From NCBI RefSeq assembly GCF_010389155.1, contig NC_057763.1:35384645-35448644 (forward strand): a stretch of DNA of 64,000 bases, read 5' to 3'. The notes under the pieces were generated by a model, which searched no databases, was not told where the DNA came from, and saw nothing but the letters and a program-made list of their open reading frames with translations. Made by a program: the position numbers and the translations under genes. This document shows positions 33,649 to 47,694 of the stretch, in pieces (the stretch's first letter is position 1; every line of letters begins with the position of its first letter). This stretch comes from Erigeron canadensis. Lineage: Eukaryota; Streptophyta; Magnoliopsida; Asterales; Asteraceae.

Positions 33649-35958
33649 ATGCTTGGAAAGGAGAAATCATCGATCTTCATTTCAATCTTTTTATTCGTTA
33701 TTGTTCTTTTGCCAGTTGTTTTTTCACAAATTCAGCTGGGTTCAAGACTATCGGTGGATGCCAAAAATCATTGGTTTTCTCCAAATGGGGATTTTGCTAT
33801 TGGGTTCTTTAACCGTTTAAATGAATATGGTATTGGGATCCGTATAAGCTCGGGTTTGATACCAGTTGAGAAACAACCCATTGTTTGGGTTGCTGGTGGT
33901 GACTTGAGAGTAGGAGACAAGTCATATTTCGAGCTAACAGAAAATGGTGAACTGGTTCTTTTTGATTCCAGCAAGGGAGTTGTTGTTTGGGCCAGCAATA
34001 CCACCAATATCTCTGTTGATTCAGCAGTTCTGCAAGACGATGGCAATTTTGTTCTTTTGAAAACGAACAAAGATGTTGTTTGGCAAAGCTTTGGTACTCC
34101 ATTTGATACACTTCTCCCAGGCCAGAACTTATCTACAAATCAAGTCCTTCGAGCTGCTAGCAGAAATTCTATTTCGAGTTTTTACAGTCTTCGAATTGGC
34201 GTTGTGGGTGATTTGGAACTTAAATGGGAAAATGATGTTATTTACTGGAGAAGTGCAGTCACCTCTTCCCGATCGGCTCTTCGAGCTGTGTTTGCTTCTG
34301 ATGGTGCTCTACAACTCTTTGATCAGATGTCAAGCCCAATATGGTCGGTGTTTAGTGAAGATCATGGTGAACCAGATGTCAAGTTTCGGATTCTTCGGTT
34401 GGATGTTGATGGAAATCTTAGACTACATTCATGGACGAAAAAATCAACCTCATGGAAGCTGGTGTGGCAAGCTGTTGGGAACCAATGTGATGTTTTTGCA
34501 ACTTGTGGGTTTAATGGAGTTTGTGGGTTTAATGAATCAGGTTTTCCGGTTTGTAAATGCCCGTTTTCACTATCGTCACTTCCTTCTTCCAAATGCCTGG
34601 TTCCTTATCAGCCAAGTTGTAAATCAGGTTCATCCATGATTAAACTTGAGCATACTTCCTTGTATGCTACTTACCCACCTAACGAAACGATCATCTCTCA
34701 AGTTAGCTCTACACAATGTCAGAACTTGTGTCAAGAAGATCATCTTTGCACTGCTGCAACCTTCATGAGTGATGGAGCTGCAAATTGCAGAATTAAGAAA
34801 ACACAATACGTTAGCGGTCAAATGGGTTTATCCGTATCTTCCATTTCATTTGTCAAAAGATGTAATGATCCTATTGCAGTTATACCCAGTTTAACCAAAT
34901 CCAAACCTGGAATTCCCTCACAAAGTACTCCTTTGAAACAAGATCCACACAATGGGATTTGTGTTTCTTGTTTGGTTGGAGTTGGTGGTGGCACGATTAT
35001 CGTGTTTATCGTGATTCACTTGGGGCTAATGGGCTTTTTGATATACCGAAGAAGGTATTCTTTCAAGACTCAGGCTGGTTCAACCTACAAAGGAGACTGT
35101 CCTAAGCCAAGTGGTTTTCTTCCTCTGTCATACACTGAAGTGAAGGAAATCACAGAAAATTTTAAGCACCAGATCGGGTCAAATACATTTAAAGGTGTTC
35201 TCCGTGAAAACCAACCCGTGTTGGTGAAAGATTATAGTACTGTCAGCATAGACCCACGAAAGTTTAGATGTGGGATGTTGAAACTAGGAACCATTCATCA
35301 CAAAAATCTGGTTAGGTTAGAGGGTTATTGTTGTGACTCAAGTTACAGGTTCTTGGTGTACGAGTACCTCAAGAATGGCTCTCTTGAAAAGTCTTTGGAA
35401 GACCCTGTGATACGCAAGAGGCTAACCTGGAGGAAAAGGTTGGACCTATGTTTAGCTGTTGCAAGGGCAGTTTCGTATTTACACATGGGATGTCGAGAGT
35501 TTATTGGCCATGGAAATCTTTGTTGTGAAAATGTGGTCTTGGATGAGAATTTAGAGGCTAAAGTGTCCGAATATGGTTTGAGAAGTTTTCTTGGTGATGG
35601 ATCAAATGGAGGCAGCGCGAAGGATATACTCGATTTTGGAAATGTGGTGTTGGCAGTGTTAAGTGGTGATCCGAAGGCTAACCATGGTGGTTATGAGTGG
35701 GCTTTTGAGAAATGGGTGGGTGGCAACATGACGGATATAGTTGATCAAATGCTTGAAGGCGGTGTAGATGGTAATGAATTGGAGCGTGTTTTGAGGATAA
35801 TGTTTTGGTGTTTTCAGGCGGATGAGAGAATGCGGCCTTCAATGGGAGAGATAATGAACGTGTTGGAGGGTGCAATGGAGGTCGATCCGCCACCACCCAT
35901 AACGGCTTGCCTGAGCAAACCGCTTGAAGTAGAAACCGGATCAGACTCTGATGTTTAA
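33649..35958 (+). CDS. SD3-1: G-type lectin S-receptor-like protein SD3-1 (pseudokinase)
   Basis: A single-exon plasma-membrane receptor of 769 residues. Layout: signal peptide 1-27; B-lectin (mannose-binding-like) region about 33-150; EGF-like cysteine segment 280-305; PAN/apple region about 324-405 with paired cysteines; transmembrane helix about 440-466 followed by YRRR; kinase-like domain about 490-740. The lysine of VLVK (527) is kept. The HRD loop reads HGN (621-623), DFG reads EYG (641-643), and the activation segment is shortened with no APE. Catalysis is therefore unlikely. The overall layout and length match Arabidopsis SD3-1, a plant receptor of unknown ligand. The ATG chosen gives a clean signal peptide and follows the inferred leader intron. 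A signalling role through partner kinases is inference. Confidence 0.88.
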   Translation: MLGKEKSSIFISIFLFVIVLLPVVFSQIQLGSRLSVDAKNHWFSPNGDFAIGFFNRLNEYGIGIRISSGLIPVEKQPIVWVAGGDLRVGDKSYFELTENGELVLFDSSKGVVVWASNTTNISVDSAVLQDDGNFVLLKTNKDVVWQSFGTPFDTLLPGQNLSTNQVLRAASRNSISSFYSLRIGVVGDLELKWENDVIYWRSAVTSSRSALRAVFASDGALQLFDQMSSPIWSVFSEDHGEPDVKFRILRLDVDGNLRLHSWTKKSTSWKLVWQAVGNQCDVFATCGFNGVCGFNESGFPVCKCPFSLSSLPSSKCLVPYQPSCKSGSSMIKLEHTSLYATYPPNETIISQVSSTQCQNLCQEDHLCTAATFMSDGAANCRIKKTQYVSGQMGLSVSSISFVKRCNDPIAVIPSLTKSKPGIPSQSTPLKQDPHNGICVSCLVGVGGGTIIVFIVIHLGLMGFLIYRRRYSFKTQAGSTYKGDCPKPSGFLPLSYTEVKEITENFKHQIGSNTFKGVLRENQPVLVKDYSTVSIDPRKFRCGMLKLGTIHHKNLVRLEGYCCDSSYRFLVYEYLKNGSLEKSLEDPVIRKRLTWRKRLDLCLAVARAVSYLHMGCREFIGHGNLCCENVVLDENLEAKVSEYGLRSFLGDGSNGGSAKDILDFGNVVLAVLSGDPKANHGGYEWAFEKWVGGNMTDIVDQMLEGGVDGNELERVLRIMFWCFQADERMRPSMGEIMNVLEGAMEVDPPPPITACLSKPLEVETGSDSDV

Positions 35959-37140
35959 TTTAGGAACCTAATGACCATGAGATGCAAAGCATGAACTAAT
36001 TTTTTGTGCTTGTTCTTGTTTATATCCGAGGTTAACTTAATTGTACAAGCTCTTAGAAGTGCCTAATGAATTAATTGATCTTTAGATTCCTTGTTAGCTT
36101 AATCCATCGTTTTTTACGAGTATTGGTCACAACTTGTTATTAATAAAAATAATAAATTGTGATGAAAATTGAAATTTGAGTTCCTACAAAGTTGTCGCCT
36201 CGTGAGTGTCACACTCACACTAACACATGTAGCCACTTGAAATTGTTGTATACAGCCATGCAACTTTATGGGAATGGACTCATGGAGCAATCATGTCATA
36301 TTTTTTATACAATACAATTATTTAAATTGTCGTTTTGACGATTCATTTGACTTCACATGTTTGATGTAATAATGGACAGTTTAGTCGATGCAACCGAAGC
36401 TATGGAGGCATTCCCGTATTAGCTTGCGTACCAACTTATTAGCAAAGTATAGTCAAAGGAAAGAAAACGGCTTATTTCGCCAGTCAAACTTCTTGGATCG
36501 TTGTTTGCGACAAACCATTTAGACATCAACATCGACACTACCAATTATGTTATTAACGGAATAAAAAAGATGAGATGTATATTAATTGATGGCAAAAACA
36601 CTTGGATGTTATATTAACAAATTATTTACAAATAAAAGTGTCAACAATTAAACATGAATTTTTTTTATTTTTTGAAAGAGAACAAAGATATTAATTTAAC
36701 TAATGCAAGACAAATAAGTTTTTAAATATTTGTTTGTAATATGTTTGTCATTCTATCATACTTCAACATGTGGGAGAATAAAAATGGTTATGTGAATGTG
36801 TTTGATCCAACCTGACCCGAACTCTTTTTTGTCAACGGGACTAACACCAGGTTTGATCGAACCCAAACCCAAACCCAAACCCGTTTGAACCTGGTTATTA
36901 GTCAAAGGGTGACTGGGTTTTTTATCAGGTTTTTTGGGAATATTTGCCCAAAATCAAACCCGATCCGAAAACCCAGACTGGTTTTAAAACGCTATGTTTT
37001 CTAAAAACCGAACTGGTACAAAGCCGGTTTTTTGAACCCGGTCTTTGGGAATGCCTACCTGGCTATCTGTGCGGGTGAAAAATATGCGGCTATTTGATGG
37101 CATGGGCCCAACCCATCTCTGTTTCCAACTAAATCAACCA
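35959..37140. other. SD3-1 3' flank and intergenic DNA with a degraded TE piece
   Basis: It contains the SD3-1 3'UTR. At 36790-37065 a segment rich in AACCCAAACCC, AACCCG and ACCGGTTT-type repeats resembles the subterminal region of a hAT-like element. No clear termini or target duplication were found. Confidence 0.4.
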
Positions 37141-37647
37141 TACCTATTCATATGGGCCTTGTATTTTAATCCCTAATTTTGGGCCGAGCTCCATTTTCTG
37201 TGACTAAGCCTATAAACTGAACTAGGGTTTCTTTGTCCCTAATCTGAGCATCATCACACAAAGCAGCTGCCCCTTTCCCGGACTAATTTTTACAGGTTCC
37301 TTTTAATCTCCAGTCTATTTTATTACTAAAATCCCATTAATTATTATTAGTGTTTTATTTATCATATCAAATAATAGTGGATTTGTTGCTTACTCATTGT
37401 ACTGATAATCATGTTTATCATATGTAACTATAATATTTGTATACATGTGAAAATAAAGCCCATAGCTTTTTGACTGTTAATATTTAATGATGGTAAAAAC
37501 TGGTATGCCCATTTTATGTATTTGTTGAGATGCCATAATTTAGTGAATTTATGTTAGTATAACTAGCAGTGGATTTTTTGACAAGAAATGATTGACACAT
37601 TATTTTATTTTTTAAAAAAACTTTTAGTATAAAGAAGCAAAACAAAT
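37141..37647 (+). promoter_or_regulatory. RPS20 promoter and 5'UTR intron
   Basis: TGGGCC-type site II motifs (37152 and about 37180) and a telo-box CTAGGGTTTC near 37222 precede a pyrimidine-rich leader. This is the established signature of plant ribosomal-protein promoters. A TTACAG|GTTCC junction at 37295 and a CTTTTAG acceptor ending at 37627 suggest a 5'UTR intron just before the ATG. Confidence 0.6.
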
Positions 37648-39518
<1,871 letters not shown>

Positions 39519-40444
39519 ATACATCACCTTTCTTTTACTCTTGTGTTGCAATGAATGATTTCAGCGTTAAGGTTTTTTGATAGCCGTTTTATGTATGTCT
39601 CTTACCATTGCAATTTTGAGGATCCACAATTGACATATCTTGAAATGCATTCTCAGTCTCTTCAATACTTTTGTTGGTTTTTATAACATATACTTGTATG
39701 TGAATCACAAGTTAAACTCGTGGTATGACCGACTTGCGCAAGAACCAATTCAAATTGGTTCAAGTTATTGGTTCACACCTGATGTAAATATGTAACTGAA
39801 ACTGAGTCAGAACACACACAAAAAAAAAAAACAAAAAAACTATGCAACTGAAAAGAAGTTTAGTACAACATTATACAGAAAGCAATTTTCTTTGTACATG
39901 ATTCTAAATATGGAAGTCAAATGGAAACTTGATTCAATAATGGTTTACTTACAGCACAATCATGTTAAGGGTTATACAAGTAGAATGAGGGTACTCCAAT
40001 ATATTCAAGATAATAGGATCATTTAACTAGTACCTTCGGTTGTTGATCCAATACCTGCAGTACTAGTAAATCTTTCTTTTAATGTATGATCTCAAGCAAC
40101 AATAAATCTCAAAGTACTGTGTATGCTTAAAAAGATATATCTCAAAGTAGTAACAGAAAGATGTGTAAATTCCGAGGGAACTCACTAACAAGAACAAAAT
40201 AGTACAAGTTAATGAAACTTAGAAAAATAATCAAAGTTATGTTTGCAATATGACAAACTTGAATTAATCTCAAAATGATTCGTATTAAATCATCTGTACA
40301 AATCCACAGAGATATGGAATGCCAAACACACAAGAGGGTATTGCATGAAACTTTCAAAAAGATGTGAATGGTTAGTCCAACTTTTCAGGTGCAAATTTGA
40401 AACTAAAAAATAGCAACATCTCTTTGCTAGTATGGTTCAGTGAA
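39519..40444. other. RPS20 3' flank
   Basis: The first ~480 bp match the flank of the RPS20 pseudogene at 52614-53205, up to about GGGTACTCCAAT (near 40000). The remainder, to the copia target site, is AT-rich without a recognised gene. Confidence 0.6.
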
Positions 40445-40449
40445 CAAAA

Positions 40450-41139
40450 TGTTAGAATATGATCACGTAAAATAAACGTATGTCCGAAAAGTATTTAAGC
40501 CTATGGGGTCACACCTCAACGTGAATGTAACTATAATTAATTAATATATTAAATGTAATTTATTAATTAATTTGATCACGAAAAACTAACGGTCGTCTGT
40601 TAAATGTTAATAGTTAACGGTACTTAACTGACGGACTTAACGGAGGAGACAATTGTGATTAAATGAAAAATTAAGAAACCCTATAGAAGCTTCCCAGAGG
40701 GGGACGGCCAAAACATAAGGGTTTTTAGAAAACCCTAAACTTGTTTTTCAAGTTAAACTTTGGCTATAAATACAAACATTTTTCTTAAGTTTTTCATACA
40801 CACAATTATTAAGGTTTTCTAAAACCCTAAAATTCTCTCCTCCTCCCTCTCTCTTGGCTTCGGCCGTTCCTCACAAAAACAAAGGGTTTTGGGTTTTGTT
40901 TGGTTCGTGTGAAAGGGTATTAACAAAGGGTTGTTTGTTCATGATCAAGTACTAGCATACGTACGTTCCAACGTTGTGTGTGCAATCGTAGAGAGGTTAT
41001 TTTAAACCTTGTTCTTGATTTAAACTCTCAAATATAAGGTACATATTCTATACTTTGGTTAATTAATTAAACTGCATAGATCTTGTCTTCCGTTGCGTGC
41101 TTTGTGATTTGTTGTGATAATTAGTTATATAACCCAACA
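40450..41139 (+). repeat. copia left LTR
   Basis: 690 bp, TG...CA. It contains a plausible TATA region (GGCTATAAATAC near 40762) and a CTCTCCTCCTCC pyrimidine run downstream. Confidence 0.95.
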
Positions 41140-42766
41140 GTGGTATCACGAGCCTACTATGTATGTTTTTTGATTACCAAAAGATCAAAACTTGAAGGGG
41201 GTTAGGGTTCTTGATCTTCAAATTTTCGAATATATATATATAGTTAAATTGTTTTTGTAATTTAATTACATTATTTAATTAGAAAAAGGTTTTATTTAAT
41301 ATATATATATAGTTCGAAAATTTTTCCAGAAAAAGGTTTTTTTTAGGGTTACTAATCCAAGTTTTGATTAATTACATGTTTATGTGATAAATTGTATGTA
41401 ATTATATGTTGTACCTTTAATTTTAATGGTTAAAAAGAAGTAAAAATCATAAATTTTTCATGCAAATCATTCATGATTCTTAGATATATTGATATGAAAT
41501 CTTGATCATTAGGGTTAATTATGCTAGATAATTGTATAATTAATTGTGTGACAATGTGAATTTTTCGTATAAACTTTCTGTTTTGCGTCATTTTACTAAA
41601 AAATTCATATCTTTTAATCCGTAATGAGTTAGAGGTCGTGCTTTGAACTGTAGATTCTCAACACATAGGGCTAAAACTTTGTAGTTCTGGTCGAAATCTG
41701 AATCGGACCATAAACAGGTCTAAACAGGTCGTGAAGCTACTGGAACTTCCAGTGAGCAAACTATGTGCTTATATGATAATTGATTGTTTTGTATATGTTT
41801 AAGGCTTACGCAATCAAGACAACTTGATGTATGTGGTCCTCTTCTTTGAAGGGGGAGCCGATTTAGACATGAATAAACCATAGTGACATGTTTAGGTGGC
41901 CTACCATAACTCGTTACATGCTTAAAAGTTATAGTTGATATAAATTGTGATGTAAAATTGTTTTGAGAAAATATAAACTTGACTAAGCAATATCGAAATA
42001 GAGATTTTTTAAATAAAATTGGAGTCTTACAACCTTGAGATACACCGGCTCACCCATTTGAACAAACTCTAAGAGAGGTATAAGTCGGAGTGCGCTAGCC
42101 TTCTAAAAGGGCGGGTTTTTAATTGCGTTCATCGCAAACCTTTGCCCTTGCGCTTCTTTGTGCGTTCAAATGGAGCTACCGAGCTCTCTTGTGTTGCTAA
42201 GACTATAAAAATGATTTTATTAAATATTATGTTTAGAAGATATGCATGAATCTTCGAAACATAACTTTTTGATCACATATCAAATTGTATGACCCAATAA
42301 ACTTAAGTCATTTGCCATCCAATTTGTCAAGGACACATGGGGTTGTTGTTTTACTCACTGGTACACAGTGGTGAAATGACGATTGCATGGCGAAACCCAT
42401 TCATTGGTACACAGTGGTGGTCAATTTTGCACGTTCTTAGTTGGACGACTTAAAACGAGTTAAGCGGTGAGACCTTGACCCGTGGCAAAAGATGGGACAA
42501 AACATGACTACAAAAGAACACTTGATGAATCGAGTATCTTACGTAGGTCTCATACTTTCTAGGAATTGCACTTGTAATGCAATTATTGATCGTCACTTAC
42601 CTTTTGAGTGCAATCATTTCTAGCAGATCAACTGATGAAATGGTTGTATGTCAATTGGATCCTAGCCTTACTGAAATTAATTGTTTATTCTATAAACATT
42701 GGGTAATTAATTTCTTAAGGATTGAGTATCGAAAATAATGATTTTTGAACTTAATCTGTTTTGTAG
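41140..42766 (+). other. copia primer-binding site and long untranslated leader
   Basis: The PBS-like TGGTATCACGAGCC sits at 41141-41154. The leader is about 1.6 kb, with no good open frame. A GGTACACAGTGGTG motif occurs twice (42360 and 42404). Confidence 0.8.
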
Positions 42767-45472
42767 ATGGCAATGAATCCCTCCACAAACACCAATGCTT
42801 TTTGGCAAAAGTTTGAAAGAAAAGTTCTTTCTGGACAAAACTCAAATGATCTCATTCATAGACCGAGAATGGTTCTAAATAACTATGAAGTCCTTGATGA
42901 GGAGAGATCAGTTGTTCCTAGAATTGGTGCTGCAACTGATGAGTTGAGTGCAACCGATACCGCATTTGGAAGGCAATATTTGTATGAATTGCATAAAGCA
43001 GTTTTTAGCCTACAACACGAGCAAGGAACACCAGTTGGACCTCATATACTGAAATGGAAAATGTATTTTGAGAAATTGGAAAAGCTGAATAATGCTTATG
43101 CTCCTCCATTTATGATTGGAATGATTCTCAAGTCACTTTCTAAGGACTTTGAGAATTTTGTGAGCAATTATCGTTTACATGGGACGGGTAATACAGTTAC
43201 TGAACTCCATGCCATGATAATTGAGTATGAAAAACAGCTTCCAAAGAAATTTCCATCACCCCAAGTTCTTGTAATCAAGGGGGGAAAAGTCTAGAAAAGA
43301 AAACAACCAATCGCCAAGGGCAATGAAATGCCTTTAACGAAAAAGGGTACAACGGCTAAAGACCAGAGCTGTCATTATTGTAATGAAGTCGGGCACTGGA
43401 AGAGGAACTGTCCTAAGTATCTTGCTGAGTTGAACTCGAAGAAGAAGAATACTAGCGGCGCTAGTACTTCAGGTATCATCACCATTGAATTATTTTCCTT
43501 AACTAAGCGTAAGTCGTGGGTTTATGACACTGGCTGTGGAACTCATATCTGTAATGAATTACAGGGGCTTAGGAAAAGGAGGAAACTGAAGCCCGGAGCT
43601 TTGCAGTTGATAGTGGGCAATGGTCTACCAGCAGCTGTTGAAGCGATTGGAGAATTTCATTTAGTTCTTCCTTCCGGTTTAATTATTGTTCTAGACAATT
43701 GTCATTATGCACCTTCTATTACTAGAGGTGTTATTTTAGTTTTTTTGTTGAAAGACAACGGATTCATTAATGTTTTTAATGATATTGGTATTTCAGTTTC
43801 TAAAAATAATCATTATTTTGATGCTATTGCTTATGATGGTATTTATGAAATTGATATGCGTGATTGTGTTTCAAATAATTCAATGAATAATGTTAGCAAA
43901 AGAGCCAAGACTGACTTGGACTCTACCTATCTTTGGCACTGTCGTCTTGCACACATTGGCAAAAACCGCATTGAAAAACTTCAACGTGAAGGGATCTTAA
44001 AAATGAATGATGAATCATTTGATAAATGCGAGTCATGTGTTTCCGGCAAGATGACACGAAAACCCTTTAAGCATTCGCCAGAAAGGGCTAAAGATCTTCT
44101 TAGACTCATTCATACTGATGTTTGTGGCCCATTTAGACATGTGTCAAGGAAAGGAGCTAGCTACTTCATAACTTTTACGGATGATTTCAGTCGTTATGGT
44201 TATGTTTACTTGCTTAAACATAAACATGAAGTCTTTGAAACATTCAAAGAGTTTAAGAATGAAGTTGAAAATCAACTCGGTAAAACCATCAAGATTCTTC
44301 GTTTGGATCGAGGTGGTGAATACTTAAGCCAAGAGTTTAAGGATTATCTTAAAGCATGTGGAATTGTCCAACAACTTACTCCTCCATATACTCCTCAGCA
44401 TAACGGAGTGTCTGAAAGGAGAAATCGAACCTTGCTAGACATGGTGAGATCAATGATGACCCGTACAACTCTCCCATTTTCGTTTTGGGATTATGCTCTA
44501 GAGACTGTTGTACGCATTCTCAATATGGTTCCAACCAAGAAGGTTGACAAGACACCGTACGAATTATGGCATGGTGATGTCCCTAATTTGTCTTACTTAA
44601 GAGTCTGGGGATGTGAGGCACTTGTGAAGCGCGATACGCTTGACAAACTTGAACCTAGAACTACTAAGTGCATCTTTGTCGGATACCCTAAGGAAACGAT
44701 GGGTTACGACTTCTATGATCCCGCCAAAAACACTGTTCGTGTTGCTCGATATGCTGAGTTCTTTGAAAAGAAGTTAGTTCAAGAGAACAGTGGGAGGGTT
44801 GTAGAACTTGATGAGACTCAAGAGGAAGATGTGTCACCTTCTGAAGAAACTAACAATCATCAACTTGGGGGGGGGGGGGGGAATGTTCAAAGTGATGAAC
44901 CTCAAGTCGATGATAATGAAGCGATTCCACTTCGTAGGTCCGAAAGGACAAGACGTCCTACCGAAAGACTATGTCTGATGGTAGAAGAAGACGTTGTTGG
45001 AGATCTCGATGAGCCTCCGAATTCTAAAGCTGCATTATTAGATCCAGAATTTGACAAATGGCTTGAAACTACGAAGGTGGAAATGAAATCCATGAAAGAC
45101 AATCAAGTCTGGAGCTTGGTTGATCTTCCACAAAATGCTCAAACTGTTGGGTGTAAGTGGATCTTCAAGAAGAAGACGGACATGGATGGAAATGTACACA
45201 CCTATAAAGCTCGTCTCGTGGCGAAAGGTTATACTCAACGTTTCGGTGTTGATTATGATGAAACCTTTTCTCCAGTTGCGGACATTAGAGCTATTAGGAT
45301 CATCTTAGCCATAGCAGCGTACTATGACTTTGAGATATGGCAAATGGATGTTAAGACTGCCTTCTTAAATGGTTACTTGGATGAAGAAGTTTATATGGAT
45401 CAACCGGAAGGTTTTATTGATCCGAAACATCCCAACAAGTATGCAAGCTTCAAAGGTCCATTTATGGACTAA
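42767..45472 (+). pseudogene. copia gag-pol, first part (gag, protease, integrase, RT start)
   Basis: One frame runs from ATG 42767 to 45472, interrupted by a TAG at 43292-43294. It contains a gag core with a LHAMIIEYEKQLPK end and a CCHC zinc knuckle, CHYCNEVGHWKRNC. The protease has a YDTGCGTHIC active-site region. The integrase has a WHCRLAHIG...CESC zinc domain and a D-D-E core (HTDVCGP, RGGEY, NGVSERRNRT). The RT begins LVAKGYTQRFGVDYDETFSP. A one-base loss near 45440 shifts the frame and ends it at 45472. A run of 15 G lies in the linker at 44867-44881. The gag is short and looks internally deleted. The copy cannot make a full polyprotein. Confidence 0.9.
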
Positions 45473-45767
45473 AGCAAGCATCAAGAAGTTGGAATAAACG
45501 GTTTGATGAAGAAATCAAAAGGTTTGGTTTTGTTCAAAATCCCGATGAGCCATGTGTATATCGCAAAGCTAGTGGGAGTAATGTTAATTTCCTTGTCTTA
45601 TATGTCGATGACATATTAATCATAGGAAAACACATTCCAATGTTGCAAGATGTTAAATCCCATCTTGGAAAGTGTTTTGCCATGAAAGATTTAGGAGAAG
45701 CGACATTTATTCTTGGAATCAAGATCTATTGAGATAGATCAAGGCGATTAATTGGACTAAGTCAAAG
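45455..45767 (+). pseudogene. copia reverse transcriptase, second part (shifted frame)
   Basis: After the frameshift the RT continues in another frame with IYGLKQASRSWNKRFD and the catalytic YVDD box (LYVDDILIIGK, near 45598-45630). A TGA stop at about 45731 breaks it again. The inserted hAT-type element follows immediately. Confidence 0.85.
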
Positions 45768-46859
45768 TAGGGATGAGAATTTGGACCAGAGACCCGCCAC
45801 TAACCCGCCCGTGCCCGACCCGCCCGGCACCCAAACGGGCCGGTTTACGATTCATGATGTTGATGATTCTCGGTTCTCGGGCCGGTTCGGGTCAGAACCA
45901 TAATTTGCTGGTTTGATCCGGTAAACCCGTGACACAATATACATCATATACGAGTGATACAAAATATGGTGTATACATATATGTATTTAAGTAAAATCTG
46001 TTCTTCAATTTGTATCGGTGTTTGTATAAACATAAAGAGGATAATACAAACCTTGAATGAATTTTTTATCATGGTGTGGAAAGCCTTTTAAATATTAAAA
46101 GGGGTTTACGAAAGAGAAAAATGAAGAGCTTGTATATTATCATTGTAGACAGAGATCGATATGATGTTGTGTTAACCACTTTGATGAGTTTATGGAAGAA
46201 GATGAAGGTGTGGGTGATGATATTTTATATCATAAGGATAACCGTACTAATGTCAATGGAAAAGTTAAAAAAATGTGATGATATTTAATATTTAATATTC
46301 AATATGACTTTTTAGTATATCCATTCCATTATACAGCTGGAGAGATAAAGTTCCCTAATATTTAATTTATTTTTCTGGGAAAGGTAATATTTAATTTATT
46401 ATATTTATGATATAAAGACAAAGGACCATCACTATCATCACCTAAACCTTACGCCTTTTTCTTCTTTATATACCATTTCATACTTTAACATTAGTTTCAC
46501 TTTCACACACATCTACAAATATATGTTTACATCTAACCAGGAGATAAAAGAAGAACACATAAACCCACTAAAGTAAGAAACAAAAAGGAAATTTCATATC
46601 ATCGTTCTCATGCTTTTATCTTCATCTTTCTTCTCTTTTTCATGCCTATATGACAGCAGTTTGTCTGGTTGTGTAGCTTACTAAATATTTCGGGTCAACC
46701 CTTACAACCCGAGCCCGACCCGGTAAAACCCGGGCCCGAACCGACCCGCCCGTGAGGTTAACGGGTCGGGTCACGGTTCCAATTTTTATGCAATCTCGGG
46801 TCACGGGTCACCACGGTTCAGGCCGGGTCGGTCCGGGTTTTGACCCGTGCACATCCCTA
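45768..46859. mobile_element. hAT-type non-autonomous element inserted in copia pol
   Basis: A perfect 8-bp target duplication, AGTCAAAG, lies at 45760-45767 and 46860-46867. The terminal inverted repeats are TAGGGATG and CATCCCTA. Both ends carry GC-rich subterminal repeats of ACCCGCCCG / CGGGTCGGG type over ~90-180 bp. The AT-rich centre holds a TATA-like TTTATATACC near 46467 followed by leader-like sequence. No transposase is recognised; a short acidic open stretch near 46170-46280 is of unknown origin. The insertion is younger than the copia copy. Confidence 0.85.
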
Positions 46860-47694
46860 AGTCAAAGTGCTTATATTGATAAGATGTTGAAGCGATTCAA
46901 GATGGAGAACTCCAAGCGTGGGTCTATACCTATGCAAGAAGGACTTAGTTTATCTGTCAAACAAGGTGCTACTACGCCTAGTGAGGTGGAGCGTAAGAGT
47001 AGAATTCTTTATGCTTCGGTTGTGGGATCTATTATGTATGCGGTTAGATGCACTAGACCCGATGTGACGTTCGTGCAAAACATCGTTAGCCGATATCAAC
47101 AGAATCCTGGTGAAAGTCACTGGATTGCTGTTAAAAAAATTCTGAAGTACCTACGAGCTACTAAAGATATATTTTTGGTGTATGGAGGAAATCCAGACTT
47201 AGAGCTCAAAGTGACCGGATACTGTGATGCTGGATTTCAAACTGATAAAGATGACACGAAGTCTCAATCAGGATTCGTCTTCGTTCTAAACGGAGGAGCT
47301 GTGGACTGGAAAAGCAAGAAGCAAACCACAGTTGCCATGTCTGCAACAGAGTCTGAGTACATTGCCGTCTCAGAAGCCGCAATGGAAGCAGTCCGGATAA
47401 GGAAGTTCATTAGTGGGCTTGACGTGATCCCCTCAAATGAATTACCCACTGATTTGTACTGTGATAATACCGGTGCATTAATCATTGCCAACGAACCCGG
47501 AGTTCAGAAAGGGGCTAGACATTATGCTAGACGATATCACTATGTTCGTGAGCAGATCGAACTAGGGGAGATCAATTTACTCAAAGTTCACAAGATTTTA
47601 ACTTAGCTGATCCTTTCACAAAAGCTTTGTCTAGTCCCGAGCTTGAAAGGCATGCCGAGGGCATAGGACTTAAATTAGCTAGTTATTTCATGTA
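46860..47694 (+). pseudogene. copia RT end and RNase H, third part
   Basis: From the target-site copy the frame reads SQSAYIDKMLKRFKME, then VGSIMYAVRCTRPD, GYCDAGFQTDKDD, the RNase H TESEYIAVSEAAMEAV segment, and YHYVREQIELGEINL. It stops at 47604-47606 because of a small disruption. ADPFTKAL follows in another frame, ending near 47694. Confidence 0.88.
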
